From Aureispira sp. CCB-QB1 (GTDB lineage: Bacteria; Bacteroidota; Bacteroidia; Chitinophagales; Saprospiraceae): a DNA stretch of 51,732 bases. The DNA lies in assembly GCF_000724545.1 (NCBI RefSeq), contig NZ_JHBV01000012.1, positions 1 through 51,732 of the forward strand. The letters run 5' to 3'. The notes beneath the pieces are model-generated. The model had not been told where the DNA came from and made no database searches. It saw only the letters and a program-made list of their open reading frames with translations. Position 1 is the first letter of the stretch. Each line of letters begins with the position of its first letter. The translations under genes were made by a program, and so were the position numbers. Shown piece by piece: positions 18,838-27,331 of this stretch.

Positions 18838-19857
18838 CTAAAATTTCATTTTATATAATTCTAAGAAAGTCGCTTTTTCCAAAGCACCAATCTCATCAAA
18901 ACCATCTGCTACCTCCTCAAAGTGTTGTTGCTCTGTATTTCTGCCTTTGTAAATTGCAGCCATACGAACTGCTGAAGCACGCAACAAATCTCCAGACCTA
19001 GTGATTTGTTCCGAAAGTCGGCTCAAACGATCGTCTTGTAATCGTTCTGCCGCTTGTTCTAAAAATGCAGCGTAAATAAATCGAAAACCGCCACCACCTG
19101 TACCAATTTCCTCCTGCATTCGAACAATTTGTCCAAGGTTGAGACCAGCTTGCTTTGCTCCTAACTTATTCCTCCACTTTCGGATCTGTTTGGCGGTATA
19201 ATTAAACCCTGTACTTCCTATAAAAGGTACTCGTACTTGTGTCATCCACCAAGCATTTTTTCTCAAAGCTATTTGAATTGCTTTTCTTAATTGTGCATCT
19301 GTAATTGTAGGAACATTAACAGGAAAATAGACATGTCCCCTAGGTGCTAAAGGTCCTCTAGCAAATCGGACGTCCTCTAATTCTGCTGGCGATAAACTAG
19401 TTACCGTTTCCATAACTGGGTCACTAATTAAATAACGCCCCTCCTCTTTTCCATAGACAATTAGGTTGTGTGCATTAAAATGAAACCTGTATTCTCTTGG
19501 GAAATAGGTTAAATGAAAAACCCCAACTTGGCAACCAATGGGAGTACCTTCTGTTATTTTTTGATCTAAAAAAGTTTGTGCTGCTACAGGGTTTCTAAAC
19601 TTTTTGCGAGCTATTTTTATTCCTAATGAACGGCTAGCTCGTTTAAAAATTTCTCCTGGCATCGTACGAAAAGAAATGGCTGGACCATGATTTATTTTCA
19701 TAAATGGAATATGGATATAAAACAGTCCGACCCCTAAACCAAATACAAGTGGTTCAGACATAAAATCCAAACCATGATACCGTAACAAGCTTGTTGCTAC
19801 GCCATTTTCACAATGGGCAGTTTGTATGTGGTTAAAGTCCTTTGTTATCGTTTCCAT
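18838..19857 (-). CDS. BtrH N-terminal domain / DUF4872-like protein
   Basis: 339 residues from the ATG at 19857 (a TTG one codon upstream is open). The N-terminal ~150 residues have the cysteine-peptidase-like layout of the BtrH family: Cys in AHCENGVATSLLRYHG, the hydrophobic PLVFGLGVGLFYIHIPF, then His and Asp in FNAHNLIVYG and YLISDPVM. BtrH moves an acyl group from an acyl carrier protein to a small-molecule acceptor in butirosin synthesis. The C-terminal half (about 180-340) is helical, as in DUF4872. A role as an acyl transferase acting on the ACP of this cluster is inferred. It overlaps the preceding small gene by 26 nt, implying coupled translation. Confidence 0.75.
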   Translation of the reverse strand: METITKDFNHIQTAHCENGVATSLLRYHGLDFMSEPLVFGLGVGLFYIHIPFMKINHGPAISFRTMPGEIFKRASRSLGIKIARKKFRNPVAAQTFLDQKITEGTPIGCQVGVFHLTYFPREYRFHFNAHNLIVYGKEEGRYLISDPVMETVTSLSPAELEDVRFARGPLAPRGHVYFPVNVPTITDAQLRKAIQIALRKNAWWMTQVRVPFIGSTGFNYTAKQIRKWRNKLGAKQAGLNLGQIVRMQEEIGTGGGGFRFIYAAFLEQAAERLQDDRLSRLSEQITRSGDLLRASAVRMAAIYKGRNTEQQHFEEVADGFDEIGALEKATFLELYKMKF

Positions 19858-20248
19858 CAAAATTTTTCAATTCGTCTATAGTAATTCTAAATGCCTTAGC
19901 ATATCTACTTAATTTCTTGTCATTCAAGCGCCGAAATGACTTTGGTTTTAGATGTCTTTTGATACAAAAAGACCAAAACCCAGTGTACCCCGCCAACGTA
20001 GGCAAATCCATCAAATTCTTTTCCATATAATAAAGAATAGGGCTTGCGGTTCCAGTTCGAAAGGCCTCTAAAGCTAATGCAACCCTCCGGTCTACTTCTT
20101 CCCATGCACCATCTAGTGCATCCGCTTTAACTTGCCACCCAGTACTAAGTGCCTGTTCATAGGATCCATCTTTGTTTTTGACATAGTGAACTTCACGAGT
20201 AAAGTTCTTTAAACTACTTTCGTCTTGAGGTAAATCTTCTTTTTTCAT
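19832..20248 (-). CDS. Small conserved-looking protein of the biosynthetic cluster, function unknown
   Basis: 138 residues, soluble, no signal peptide or membrane segment. The centre has a charged helix (GAWEEVDRRVALALEAFRTG) followed by SPILYYMEKNLMDLPTLAGY and a basic end (KPKSFRRLNDKKLSRYAKAF). I do not recognise a named family. It lies 26 nt after the KAS III gene and overlaps the BtrH-like gene, so it is surely part of this operon and may be an accessory or scaffold factor for ACP-dependent steps (inference). Confidence 0.6.
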   Translation of the reverse strand: MKKEDLPQDESSLKNFTREVHYVKNKDGSYEQALSTGWQVKADALDGAWEEVDRRVALALEAFRTGTASPILYYMEKNLMDLPTLAGYTGFWSFCIKRHLKPKSFRRLNDKKLSRYAKAFRITIDELKNFDGNDNKGL

Positions 20249-20274
20249 AGCTAAAGGTCTCCATTAATAATAAC

Positions 20275-21417
20275 CTAGCAAACCGTTAACCATGTAAACA
20301 CATAGGAAAAACGAGCGCTTTCAGGAACAGCCAATAATATCTGATCACCTTTTTTTAATGTTCCACTATTCATCAATTCTTCTACCATCAAATAGATAGA
20401 ACCTGCCCCAACATTCCCTTTGGTTGCTAGATTGGTAAACCATTTTTCTTTGGGAATTTCCATTCCATTTTCTTTCAAAATTTCCTCGATGGGTTTTTCG
20501 AAAAAGAAGCTAGAAATGTGTGGGAGGAAATAAGATAACTCATCTACATTTTTATTCTTTTCTTTTAGAATTCTTTGTAGATGATCAAAACCAAGTCGCA
20601 AGATATTCTTACTAAGCAACTTAACATCTTGCTTAATACTCATAACAGAAGCATTGATCAATCCTTTGGCATCATAATCCTTATACGAAATCAACTCTCC
20701 CGAATCATTCTTGTCTGCCGCTGCATACATACACGCTTCTACTTCGTTTGCATAAGAGCAGCCTTCTATCCAATCTACTCTTAAAGAAAGACCGCTTTTG
20801 TTTTTCTCAGACTCTACTAGAAAAGCTCCAGCACCATCGGAAAGCATCCAACGGAGAAAGTCTTTTGAAAAAGCGAGGTAAGGGTTTTCCTCTATTTTTT
20901 CAGCAAATAAGATTTCTTCATCAAATTTATCTCTTGTCATCATAGAGGCAATACGCTCTGAACCAGTTGATATCGCTCGTTTTTTATCGCCTATCTTGAT
21001 AGACATATAAGCATATTTTAACGCATGCATTCCAGAGCAACACACACCTGAAGGAGAAACAACTTCGATATTTCTAGTTTCTGGTAGGTAACCGTGTACC
21101 ATGACACCATGTGAAGGCATTGTTTGATCGGGAGTAGAAGTACCACAACAAAGCAAATCAATTGTTTTTAACGCTGCTTCGTCATTGTTAAAGAGGTTTT
21201 TCACAGCCAAGGCGGTCATTTCAGCATTGGTATGCGTACTCTTTCCTCCTTTCTTCAAAGCATAATACCGTTTTTTTATGCCATTTCTTCGTAATACAAT
21301 AGCTTTAGAGCGAGATGGTTTTCCATTTACATAACCTAAATATTCTTCCATTTCATTATTTTCTACCACTTCATTAGGCAAAAAAACTGCTGCTTTATTG
21401 ATATATACTTCTTTCAT
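20275..21417 (-). CDS. darB: Beta-ketoacyl-ACP synthase III, DarB-like
   Basis: 380 residues, KAS III fold. The catalytic triad can be placed at Cys127 (PSGVCCSGMHAL), His300 (FLPHISSFF) and Asn335 (TKGNVGAGS). In dialkylresorcinol and flexirubin pathways DarB condenses the two acyl building blocks before DarA closes the ring. A DarA-like gene is about 3 kb upstream in the same cluster, so DarB is the likely assignment, but the sequence alone cannot separate it from other KAS III relatives. It begins a tight run of genes ending at the ABC ATPase (gaps of 26, -26 and 6 nt). Confidence 0.7.
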   Translation of the reverse strand: MKEVYINKAAVFLPNEVVENNEMEEYLGYVNGKPSRSKAIVLRRNGIKKRYYALKKGGKSTHTNAEMTALAVKNLFNNDEAALKTIDLLCCGTSTPDQTMPSHGVMVHGYLPETRNIEVVSPSGVCCSGMHALKYAYMSIKIGDKKRAISTGSERIASMMTRDKFDEEILFAEKIEENPYLAFSKDFLRWMLSDGAGAFLVESEKNKSGLSLRVDWIEGCSYANEVEACMYAAADKNDSGELISYKDYDAKGLINASVMSIKQDVKLLSKNILRLGFDHLQRILKEKNKNVDELSYFLPHISSFFFEKPIEEILKENGMEIPKEKWFTNLATKGNVGAGSIYLMVEELMNSGTLKKGDQILLAVPESARFSYVFTWLTVC

Positions 21418-21489
21418 CTGTCTTCTAAAATAAGCCTTAGTTTCTATAATCTAAAGTTGTTTAGATCACATTTTCTTGATATTAGTGTG

Positions 21490-21518
21490 TAAAAGTACTA
21501 TTTTTTTCCTTTATACAA
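21490..21518 (-). promoter_or_regulatory. Predicted promoter of the KAS III operon
   Basis: On the minus strand TTG (21518-21516), an 18-nt spacer and TACTTTTA (21497-21490) resemble TTG-N19-TAnnTTTG with one mismatch in the last base. It gives a leader of about 65 nt. Confidence 0.4.
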
Positions 21519-21631
21519 CTTTTTATTACAGAAACAATCAAAAATAAGGATTGAAAAAATGCGTACTTTCAACCTGAATAATTATTATTAATTTTATAAA
21601 ATTTTTTAACAAAAAATGGGGAGTATTCAGC

Positions 21632-22489
21632 TCAAGATTTGAACACTTCATCTAACTGCATAATCCAAGTATGGTACCACGCTGCATTCGCAACAGTTGA
21701 ATCTATTGCATTGTTGTTCAGTAAGTCTATTATTTTTAAAATAGGTAAATTGAACCATTCTCGCGCCAATATTTCTGTATCTTCAACTACTGTATTAGCA
21801 GCTACCCTAGATTTGATAGCCAAAGCTGCACCTGCTTTTAATTGGGCTTGATAAGTAGCTGCCAATTGCCATAATTGCTGACAATCTTCGCTCCGAAGAC
21901 CACCGACATAAGCTGACGCAATACCTATTCCTCGCCAAAAACTAGCTTGATAATTAAGAGGAATTTTTGAACTTATTTTTTGTAGTTTTTCTCTATTTCC
22001 TTTACATGTATACCAAAAGCTGCGCCCAGCTCCTTGCCAATATACTTGTAGTTCTTCTTCTAAAATATTAGGGGGATAGGCTTCTTGTAATACTTTTCGT
22101 TTTCTAAAAAAACCATCATAGTACCCATAGCCATCCCAAATTCGCCATCCCAGTAAAGGTGTAGTCATATTAATCCAAAGAGAGGGATTCAAACGCTGCT
22201 GTCCACAAGCCCAACCTAAACCAATGTGCACTTGAACTGCATGCTCTTGTGCATATTTTTCTAAAAAAACTTGCCAAGTATCCAGCGTTTTTCCTTGCTC
22301 TAAATCGTTTAATGCCAGAACCATTGCTACCGCCTCGTAAGCTATGGAAACAAATTCTGAGTTTTTGTGCTGAGTAAGGAATTTGATCACATCTGACAAA
22401 TCCGTTGTTTGCTCAACAAAAGCTTTTGTTGATTGAAAAAGCTCCTGTAAGATTTGCATTTTTTCAGCAACCCTATTTTCTGCATTCAT
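21632..22489 (-). CDS. DUF1702 family protein
   Basis: 285 residues from the ATG at 22489, which overlaps the TGA of the upstream halogenase-like gene by one base; a GTG nine codons earlier is open but would overlap by 28 nt. DUF1702 hallmarks are visible: HIGLGWACGQQRL, then WRIWDGYGYYDGFF, GAGRSFWYTCKGN, WRGIGIASAYVGGL and AGAALAIKSR. The family is known from enediyne and other polyketide clusters and has no established chemistry. Its translational coupling to the flavin-dependent oxidoreductase suggests that the two act together. Confidence 0.8.
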   Translation of the reverse strand: MNAENRVAEKMQILQELFQSTKAFVEQTTDLSDVIKFLTQHKNSEFVSIAYEAVAMVLALNDLEQGKTLDTWQVFLEKYAQEHAVQVHIGLGWACGQQRLNPSLWINMTTPLLGWRIWDGYGYYDGFFRKRKVLQEAYPPNILEEELQVYWQGAGRSFWYTCKGNREKLQKISSKIPLNYQASFWRGIGIASAYVGGLRSEDCQQLWQLAATYQAQLKAGAALAIKSRVAANTVVEDTEILAREWFNLPILKIIDLLNNNAIDSTVANAAWYHTWIMQLDEVFKS

Positions 22490-24180
22490 CAAACTGCTAA
22501 TTTTTCTTTCAACCACATCATTTCTAAATCTTTGGCAATGTAAGCTGCTGTATCTATAGCCCCCTTTTCTTCTGCTTGCGCCAGCAATTCTTCTTTTGAC
22601 AATTCCAAAGAAGCCTTATAAGGATTAATTTTCATATTTTGAGGCGTGCCTTTCTGCTCTGCCAATACTCTTCGATAGATTTCTGCTGCCATTTGCTCTA
22701 GAATTTCTAAATTCTCTTTGCACTGCGCAATCAAGCCTTCTACAGAATGCTGTATTTCTAAATCTAGGTGCATTTTTTTCAAGAATGGAATATCAAAGAA
22801 ATCAATAAAAAAATTGATGTAAGGTTCGTTGCTACACACCGCCCATTGTCTAAAAAACTGCTGAAGTTGACTATTTAATTTCCCTAAACGAGTCCCCAAG
22901 GAATTTCGACTCGTAAACAAAGCTCGTAGTACTTCCAAGTTGATATAACCTTTATTCGTAAACAAGAGTGTTGGGATTCCCCAATATACTCCCCAGTCCC
23001 ACAATACTTTACTAACCATTACTTGCGTATTGCCAAACAACTCATATTGTTGATTATAAATAGGCACCCAACTATCAAAAAATGCGGCATGCACACGTTC
23101 GTAAATAATAGATCGAGAAGCAACATCCTCCCCTCGATAATCTCTTAAAATCAAATCCGACATCCAAGTATTTCCAATAGAAATAAAATCCGTTCCAGGA
23201 GAATAAAATGGATCTAAGAATGCCCCTGCTTCTCCTACCACTCCCCATTTTTCTGTAGAGTAGAAACGTCCTGAATGATGCGAGTAATGCTTCAATATTC
23301 TAAAATCAATTACATCTTCTCGGTACGATTCCAATTTTTGAGCACACAGTGGTTCATTTTTCTGTAACCACTCCATTGCCTTATCCAACTTATTAAATTC
23401 TGAGAAATCATGAAATCTAGGATCGGCAACAATTCCCACACTTGTATTACCAGATACCAATGGAATTAACCAAACCCAATAGCCAGTTCCCATAAAATGA
23501 ATCGTCCCCAAACGCCTCAAACCTTTTGGCAATTTATTTGCCCATTGCTCATTATTAGACCAATCATTTACATCAACTTCTCCTTTTACTCGAAACCAAA
23601 CAGCATTGATGTTATGCTCTAACGGTTTTTCAAAACCTAGTTTGCGTTTCAATAAACCAACTCTCCCTGTAGCATCAGAGACCCATCGACCAGTCACTTC
23701 GTAATTTTGACCTTCTTTGGAATAGGTTACTGTATGTCCTTCTATTTCGTTCAAATCTACGGCTTTGATTCTTGCTCCCAAGATTACATCTACCCTCATA
23801 TTTAGTAGACGTTTGGTGAGTTCATTTTCAAAGATACCTCGATCAATTTGGTGGCTAGGTACTGGTAACGTACCTTTAGCTCCTAACTCTACACGTTGGT
23901 CAATTTGTTCTTTGATTTGTGGGGAAAAATAAAACCTCAACCCAATCTTTGGCAATTGGTATTCGTCTAAATAATCCTTCAGTCCTAACACTTCTCTTAA
24001 GTAATAGGTGCCTAGTTCTACCGTAGACTCTCCCACTTTATGAGCCGAATTAGGGGCTTCCTTTTTTCGCATCTCAAGCACAGCTATACGAATCTGAGGT
24101 TCTTCTTGCTTTAACTGCAAGGCCAATGTTAAACCAGCCAATCCTCCTCCTAATATTACAACATCATATTGGTTATTCAT
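22489..24180 (-). CDS. Flavin-dependent halogenase-like oxidoreductase
   Basis: 563 residues. An FAD-binding Rossmann motif opens the protein (YDVVILGGGLAGLTLAL), followed by KVGESTVELG, and WVWLIPLVSG, which fits the WxWxIP halogenase motif. The second FAD motif is GEAGAFLDPFYSPGTD. C-terminal ~120 residues are helical. Enzymes of this group halogenate or hydroxylate aromatic or ACP-bound substrates and need a separate flavin reductase, not found in the window. In a resorcinol-type cluster it might chlorinate or hydroxylate the aromatic head group (inference). Whether it is a true halogenase needs the active-site Lys position, which I cannot align confidently. Confidence 0.75.
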   Translation of the reverse strand: MNNQYDVVILGGGLAGLTLALQLKQEEPQIRIAVLEMRKKEAPNSAHKVGESTVELGTYYLREVLGLKDYLDEYQLPKIGLRFYFSPQIKEQIDQRVELGAKGTLPVPSHQIDRGIFENELTKRLLNMRVDVILGARIKAVDLNEIEGHTVTYSKEGQNYEVTGRWVSDATGRVGLLKRKLGFEKPLEHNINAVWFRVKGEVDVNDWSNNEQWANKLPKGLRRLGTIHFMGTGYWVWLIPLVSGNTSVGIVADPRFHDFSEFNKLDKAMEWLQKNEPLCAQKLESYREDVIDFRILKHYSHHSGRFYSTEKWGVVGEAGAFLDPFYSPGTDFISIGNTWMSDLILRDYRGEDVASRSIIYERVHAAFFDSWVPIYNQQYELFGNTQVMVSKVLWDWGVYWGIPTLLFTNKGYINLEVLRALFTSRNSLGTRLGKLNSQLQQFFRQWAVCSNEPYINFFIDFFDIPFLKKMHLDLEIQHSVEGLIAQCKENLEILEQMAAEIYRRVLAEQKGTPQNMKINPYKASLELSKEELLAQAEEKGAIDTAAYIAKDLEMMWLKEKLAV

Positions 24181-24482
24181 GCTTGTTGGTTTTTAGATTA
24201 TTGATAGGGTATTTGAAACATTTATTCACAACTTGTAAAACAATACAAACAAGCATTGAAGGTCTCTTCGAATTATCATGAGGTTATTGAATAATTAGCG
24301 AACAACTCTATTGCTTCAACTCATTTATATTATTACTCTTGCACTTGCGAACAAATAGTTCCATTAATATACAAACTACTCGTAATTCGGTTCACTGCTA
24401 CCAAGGTTCTTTTGAATACTATTGATATGAATTTAGTAATTTTTCATTTCCCAAATATGATTCCTATCTAATAGTGAGTTTT
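24181..24482. other. Intergenic gap inside the biosynthetic cluster
   Basis: About 300 bases between the DarA-like gene and the halogenase-like gene. I see no coding frame, strong hairpin or clear promoter; a promoter for the downstream gene at 24180 is expected but was not identified. Confidence 0.4.
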
Positions 24483-25397
24483 TTATGTACGATTGATCCC
24501 TAAGTATAAAAAATGCTCTTTTTTCTTCTGAATACGTTTGCCACTAAATGGTCGGATTAACACATTATAAATTGTTAAAATGATTGGAGAGACAATAAAT
24601 AGGGCTACCAACAGATAGTATTTATACATACTCACCCAAAAGGAGCGTTTTTTTTCAGTAGTTCCTTTTCGTTTAATCAACTTTGCCCAAGCCAAAAATA
24701 ACCCTTTAGCCCTCATTTCGATCAATAATATGGTAGGGTGAATATCTATTTTTTTTTCTGCTAAAATCACATCTTGCAAACCACCGTAATTGTTTTTTTG
24801 AAAAGCTTGAAACACCTTTTCGCCAAAAATCTCTACTTCATTTATATCCTTTTCGGAAACTCCTGGATAAGGTAAAATTCCCCATTTTCGCTCCTTACGT
24901 CCAGTTAACATCCAATGTAAAATACTCAATGCACTGATCAAATTTTGGTGTCTGTCTATCAATGGAACATTCCCTACAACATTCCCTCCAGCCCCTTCTA
25001 TGTATTCGACAACACTCTCTTGTGCATTTAGCCACATATTTCTAGCCCCAATTATAGTGACCACAGGTGTATTTTTTAAGACAGCCAAAAATTGAGGATC
25101 TTTCAAAATAGAAGTAGCAGGAATCGAGGGCGACAAATACCAAGGTTGATAAGCAAAGATGACTAAATCGTACCGATTGAATTGCAACGTATAAGGTGCT
25201 AAATCGACGGGTTCTTCCAAGACCGATTCAGGCATTGTATCAAAAAACACTTCGCTAGTCCATGGGAAAGGAAAAGGTTTTGCCGTATCAATACGCACCT
25301 GCTCTATCTCTACATCTTTAAAAGGCTTTAAGAAATTACCCACAATCTCATACAATTGTCCAGATTGAGAATAACCTATTACTAGAATTCGTTTCAT
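24483..25397 (-). CDS. darA: DarA-like dialkylresorcinol condensing enzyme
   Basis: 304 residues. The N-terminal ~200 residues are flavodoxin-like in layout (MKRILVIGYSQSGQLYEIVG, phosphate-loop-like; DLVIFAYQPWYLSPSIPATS; VVTIIGARNMWLNAQESVVE). The C-terminal ~60 residues contain a membrane anchor (about 265-288, YKYYLLVALFIVSPIILTIY) followed by a basic tail. This is the pattern annotated as DarA in Bacteroidota, which aromatises the DarB product to a dialkylresorcinol. It is separated by 11 nt from the gene at 25882, so both share a transcript. Assignment rests on recalled family features. Confidence 0.75.
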   Translation of the reverse strand: MKRILVIGYSQSGQLYEIVGNFLKPFKDVEIEQVRIDTAKPFPFPWTSEVFFDTMPESVLEEPVDLAPYTLQFNRYDLVIFAYQPWYLSPSIPATSILKDPQFLAVLKNTPVVTIIGARNMWLNAQESVVEYIEGAGGNVVGNVPLIDRHQNLISALSILHWMLTGRKERKWGILPYPGVSEKDINEVEIFGEKVFQAFQKNNYGGLQDVILAEKKIDIHPTILLIEMRAKGLFLAWAKLIKRKGTTEKKRSFWVSMYKYYLLVALFIVSPIILTIYNVLIRPFSGKRIQKKKEHFLYLGINRT

Positions 25398-25408
25398 AAG
25401 AATCTTAT

Positions 25409-25882
25409 TTATTCAAAATCTTTAGCAGACAAAATATCCGATTGTTTTGCATAATCTAACACATAAGCACGTGTCTTAGAGCTCATTTTTCCATAGCCTT
25501 TTACAATGATTGCCTTATCTTCTTCTATTTGTTTGTTATATTTTAAAATCTTAGGCGCATGCTCTTGAATTGTCAAACGAATGAAACGATATTCAGGATT
25601 TTTAGGCTCTTTTTTAATAGCAGATTCTAGTAATTGATGTCCTTGCTTGAATGTCTCGATTTTTTTTGCAGCCGACTTAAGATAATCCGACTTTTTCATG
25701 ATCAAGCCTCCTTTATAAGCTTCTACCATTGTCGTTGTTTTTTCTCTATTTAACGCTTCTAAGGCAGTTTCAACTGTCTCCAAAGAGTCGCTATACAAGG
25801 CATTATAAAAAGTAGTATTTAAGCCTACCCCCCCAAAACTAATGCCTAGAAATAGTACTAAAATTGGTATATTCAATGTCAT
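25409..25882 (-). CDS. Exported or membrane-anchored helical protein of the darA operon
   Basis: 157 residues. A hydrophobic N-terminus (MTLNIPILVLFLGISFGGVG) acts as signal or anchor. The rest is charged and helical, with a TPR-like stretch (GHQLLESAIKKEPKNPEYRFIRLTI). I do not recognise a named family. It is the first gene after the promoter candidate at 26118 and precedes the DarA-like gene by 11 nt, so its function is likely linked to that pathway, perhaps in membrane handling of the lipid. Confidence 0.65.
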   Translation of the reverse strand: MTLNIPILVLFLGISFGGVGLNTTFYNALYSDSLETVETALEALNREKTTTMVEAYKGGLIMKKSDYLKSAAKKIETFKQGHQLLESAIKKEPKNPEYRFIRLTIQEHAPKILKYNKQIEEDKAIIVKGYGKMSSKTRAYVLDYAKQSDILSAKDFE

Positions 25883-26117
25883 GTTTTTCTCTATTAAAAA
25901 AGATTTTTAAAATAAAATAGCTTCTACTTTCGGCTTTCTTTTTACGAAAACTGTTCCGATTAATTCTCAATAACTTATTTTAACAGCATTTATAACAGGA
26001 AAATAGAAAAGTTGTTGGCAAAACGAGTAGGACAATTTTTTCAATGAAAAAATTTGAATATAGATTTGCTTATTCATGTATTCTAAACAATAAGAAATAC
26101 TACTTCAGAGGATTGTG

Positions 26118-26125
26118 CAAAGATA
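26118..26125 (-). promoter_or_regulatory. Predicted -7 element of the darA operon
   Basis: On the minus strand TATCTTTG (preceded by TA, TATATCTTTG) matches the TAnnTTTG consensus perfectly, but the region 19-20 nt upstream has TTT rather than TTG. It lies between the terminator of the eCIS operon and the first biosynthetic gene, giving a leader of about 230 nt. Confidence 0.5.
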
Positions 26126-26204
26126 TACTTTTTTTAGAATTCTAAAAATGTGACTTCTTGCTCTTGAGGTTCAAGATTAGGAATTGATACTCTTATTATA
26201 AAAG

Positions 26205-26236
26205 AAAAAACCATTCTCGATGCTTCGGAATGGTTG
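26205..26236 (-). terminator. Terminator at the end of the injection-system operon
   Basis: AACCATTC (26209-26216) pairs with GAATGGTT (26228-26235), extended by CGA/TCG beyond a one-base bulge around a 4-nt loop. On the minus strand a T-rich tract follows (the A-run at 26201-26210). Confidence 0.85.
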
Positions 26237-26339
26237 GTATCTTAATAATCTTCTGATTGTTTTCTCTTTTGCCTAAGTTCTTGCCTTATCTTCTATAAGA
26301 GTAATTTAATTTGGATTAACTTTCATCCAAACAAAAAAA

Positions 26340-27113
26340 CTAACGTTTATTTTCATCTTCAGCAATCATTGAAGTATCCCAGAGTTTGGATACATAATAT
26401 CTAATTTTGGCTGGTTTAGAATCTTTTTCATCTAAAAAGCCATAGTTTTGAGCTGTTTTAACTTGGAGTTGATAGCCATCATTTCCTTTTGCCCAGCGAA
26501 AAGATATTTTATGAAACAAAGGCCCTAATATTCGGCTATAAGTAGATCGAATGTGTTGGATTTTCCCTACACCATAATTAGATAAAGCGATTGCATATGT
26601 AAAGGCATATTTGCCTCGCCCTTCCTTACCTCCTGCTTGAGCCACCAACTCAAACGCCTCTACTCCTTCTAAGCGGTCGATGATAGTCTGCCATTCACCA
26701 TTTGCCTTTACTTCTCCAGAAGCAAATGTTCCGACACGACCAGCCATACCAGCCATGCCATTCACCTCCAATCTATACTGAGGTGTTGTTGTGCCAATAC
26801 CAATATCTCCCGTATCTCTTAAGAACAAAATACTGTTGTGCTCTGCATCGTCCAAGCTTAATCCTTTACTATGGCGAGTAGGATTTAAAGACAAACTAAA
26901 AGCAGCATTAGGATCTCGAATACTTTCAAAGAAACTCATCAATTTTCTATTAGCGCCTTGAGGAGCTAACATAAAACCATGTTCTGGGCTTTGCGAAAAA
27001 CCATCGTCTACTTTATTTACGGTAGAATCTATGAAATCAGAAAAATTAACTTCTGTTGGTACAGATCCTCTTGTAAACAAATTTTTAAGTGTAGTTCTAG
27101 TTAATAGCGTCAT
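26340..27113 (-). CDS. Fibre/adhesin-like protein closing the injection-system operon
   Basis: 257 residues. The N-terminal ~40 residues (TRTTLKNLFTRGSVPTEVNF) look like an attachment segment. A middle part with GDIGIGTTTPQYRLEVNGMA is characteristic of tail-fibre-like and surface proteins in Bacteroidota. The C-terminal ~120 residues form a compact mixed domain (IIDRLEGVEAFELVAQAGG; YAIALSNYGVGKIQHI). By place and pattern it would be a receptor-binding or fibre protein (Afp13 position), but it is much shorter than classic Afp13. A weak hairpin at 27205-27223 lies between it and the baseplate gene. Confidence 0.5.
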   Translation of the reverse strand: MTLLTRTTLKNLFTRGSVPTEVNFSDFIDSTVNKVDDGFSQSPEHGFMLAPQGANRKLMSFFESIRDPNAAFSLSLNPTRHSKGLSLDDAEHNSILFLRDTGDIGIGTTTPQYRLEVNGMAGMAGRVGTFASGEVKANGEWQTIIDRLEGVEAFELVAQAGGKEGRGKYAFTYAIALSNYGVGKIQHIRSTYSRILGPLFHKISFRWAKGNDGYQLQVKTAQNYGFLDEKDSKPAKIRYYVSKLWDTSMIAEDENKR

Positions 27114-27198
27114 AGCTTAATTTATAATTATCAACAATAACTCAATTCTATTGCATAAAGTTACTGTCCACCAAAAATTTTATTTTAATTCTCTATAG

Positions 27199-27223
27199 AA
27201 AAAATAAGGTATTATCAACCTTA
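27199..27223 (-). terminator. Weak terminator-like hairpin downstream of the baseplate gene
   Basis: TAAGGT (27205-27210) pairs with ACCTTA (27218-27223) over a 7-nt loop, with a T-run following on the minus strand. A 6-bp stem is short, so partial readthrough into the fibre-like gene is expected. A second imperfect inverted repeat (TACACTATCCA at 27225, TGGACAGTGTA at 27257) lies just upstream. Confidence 0.4.
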
Positions 27224-27331
27224 AATACACTATCCACTACAGACGATATAGTTTAATGGACAGTGTACTAAGTTAAGATTTTTTTCTACAAAAAGACAAA
27301 ATTCTAATTAGGGAATCTAAAAGCGACACCA

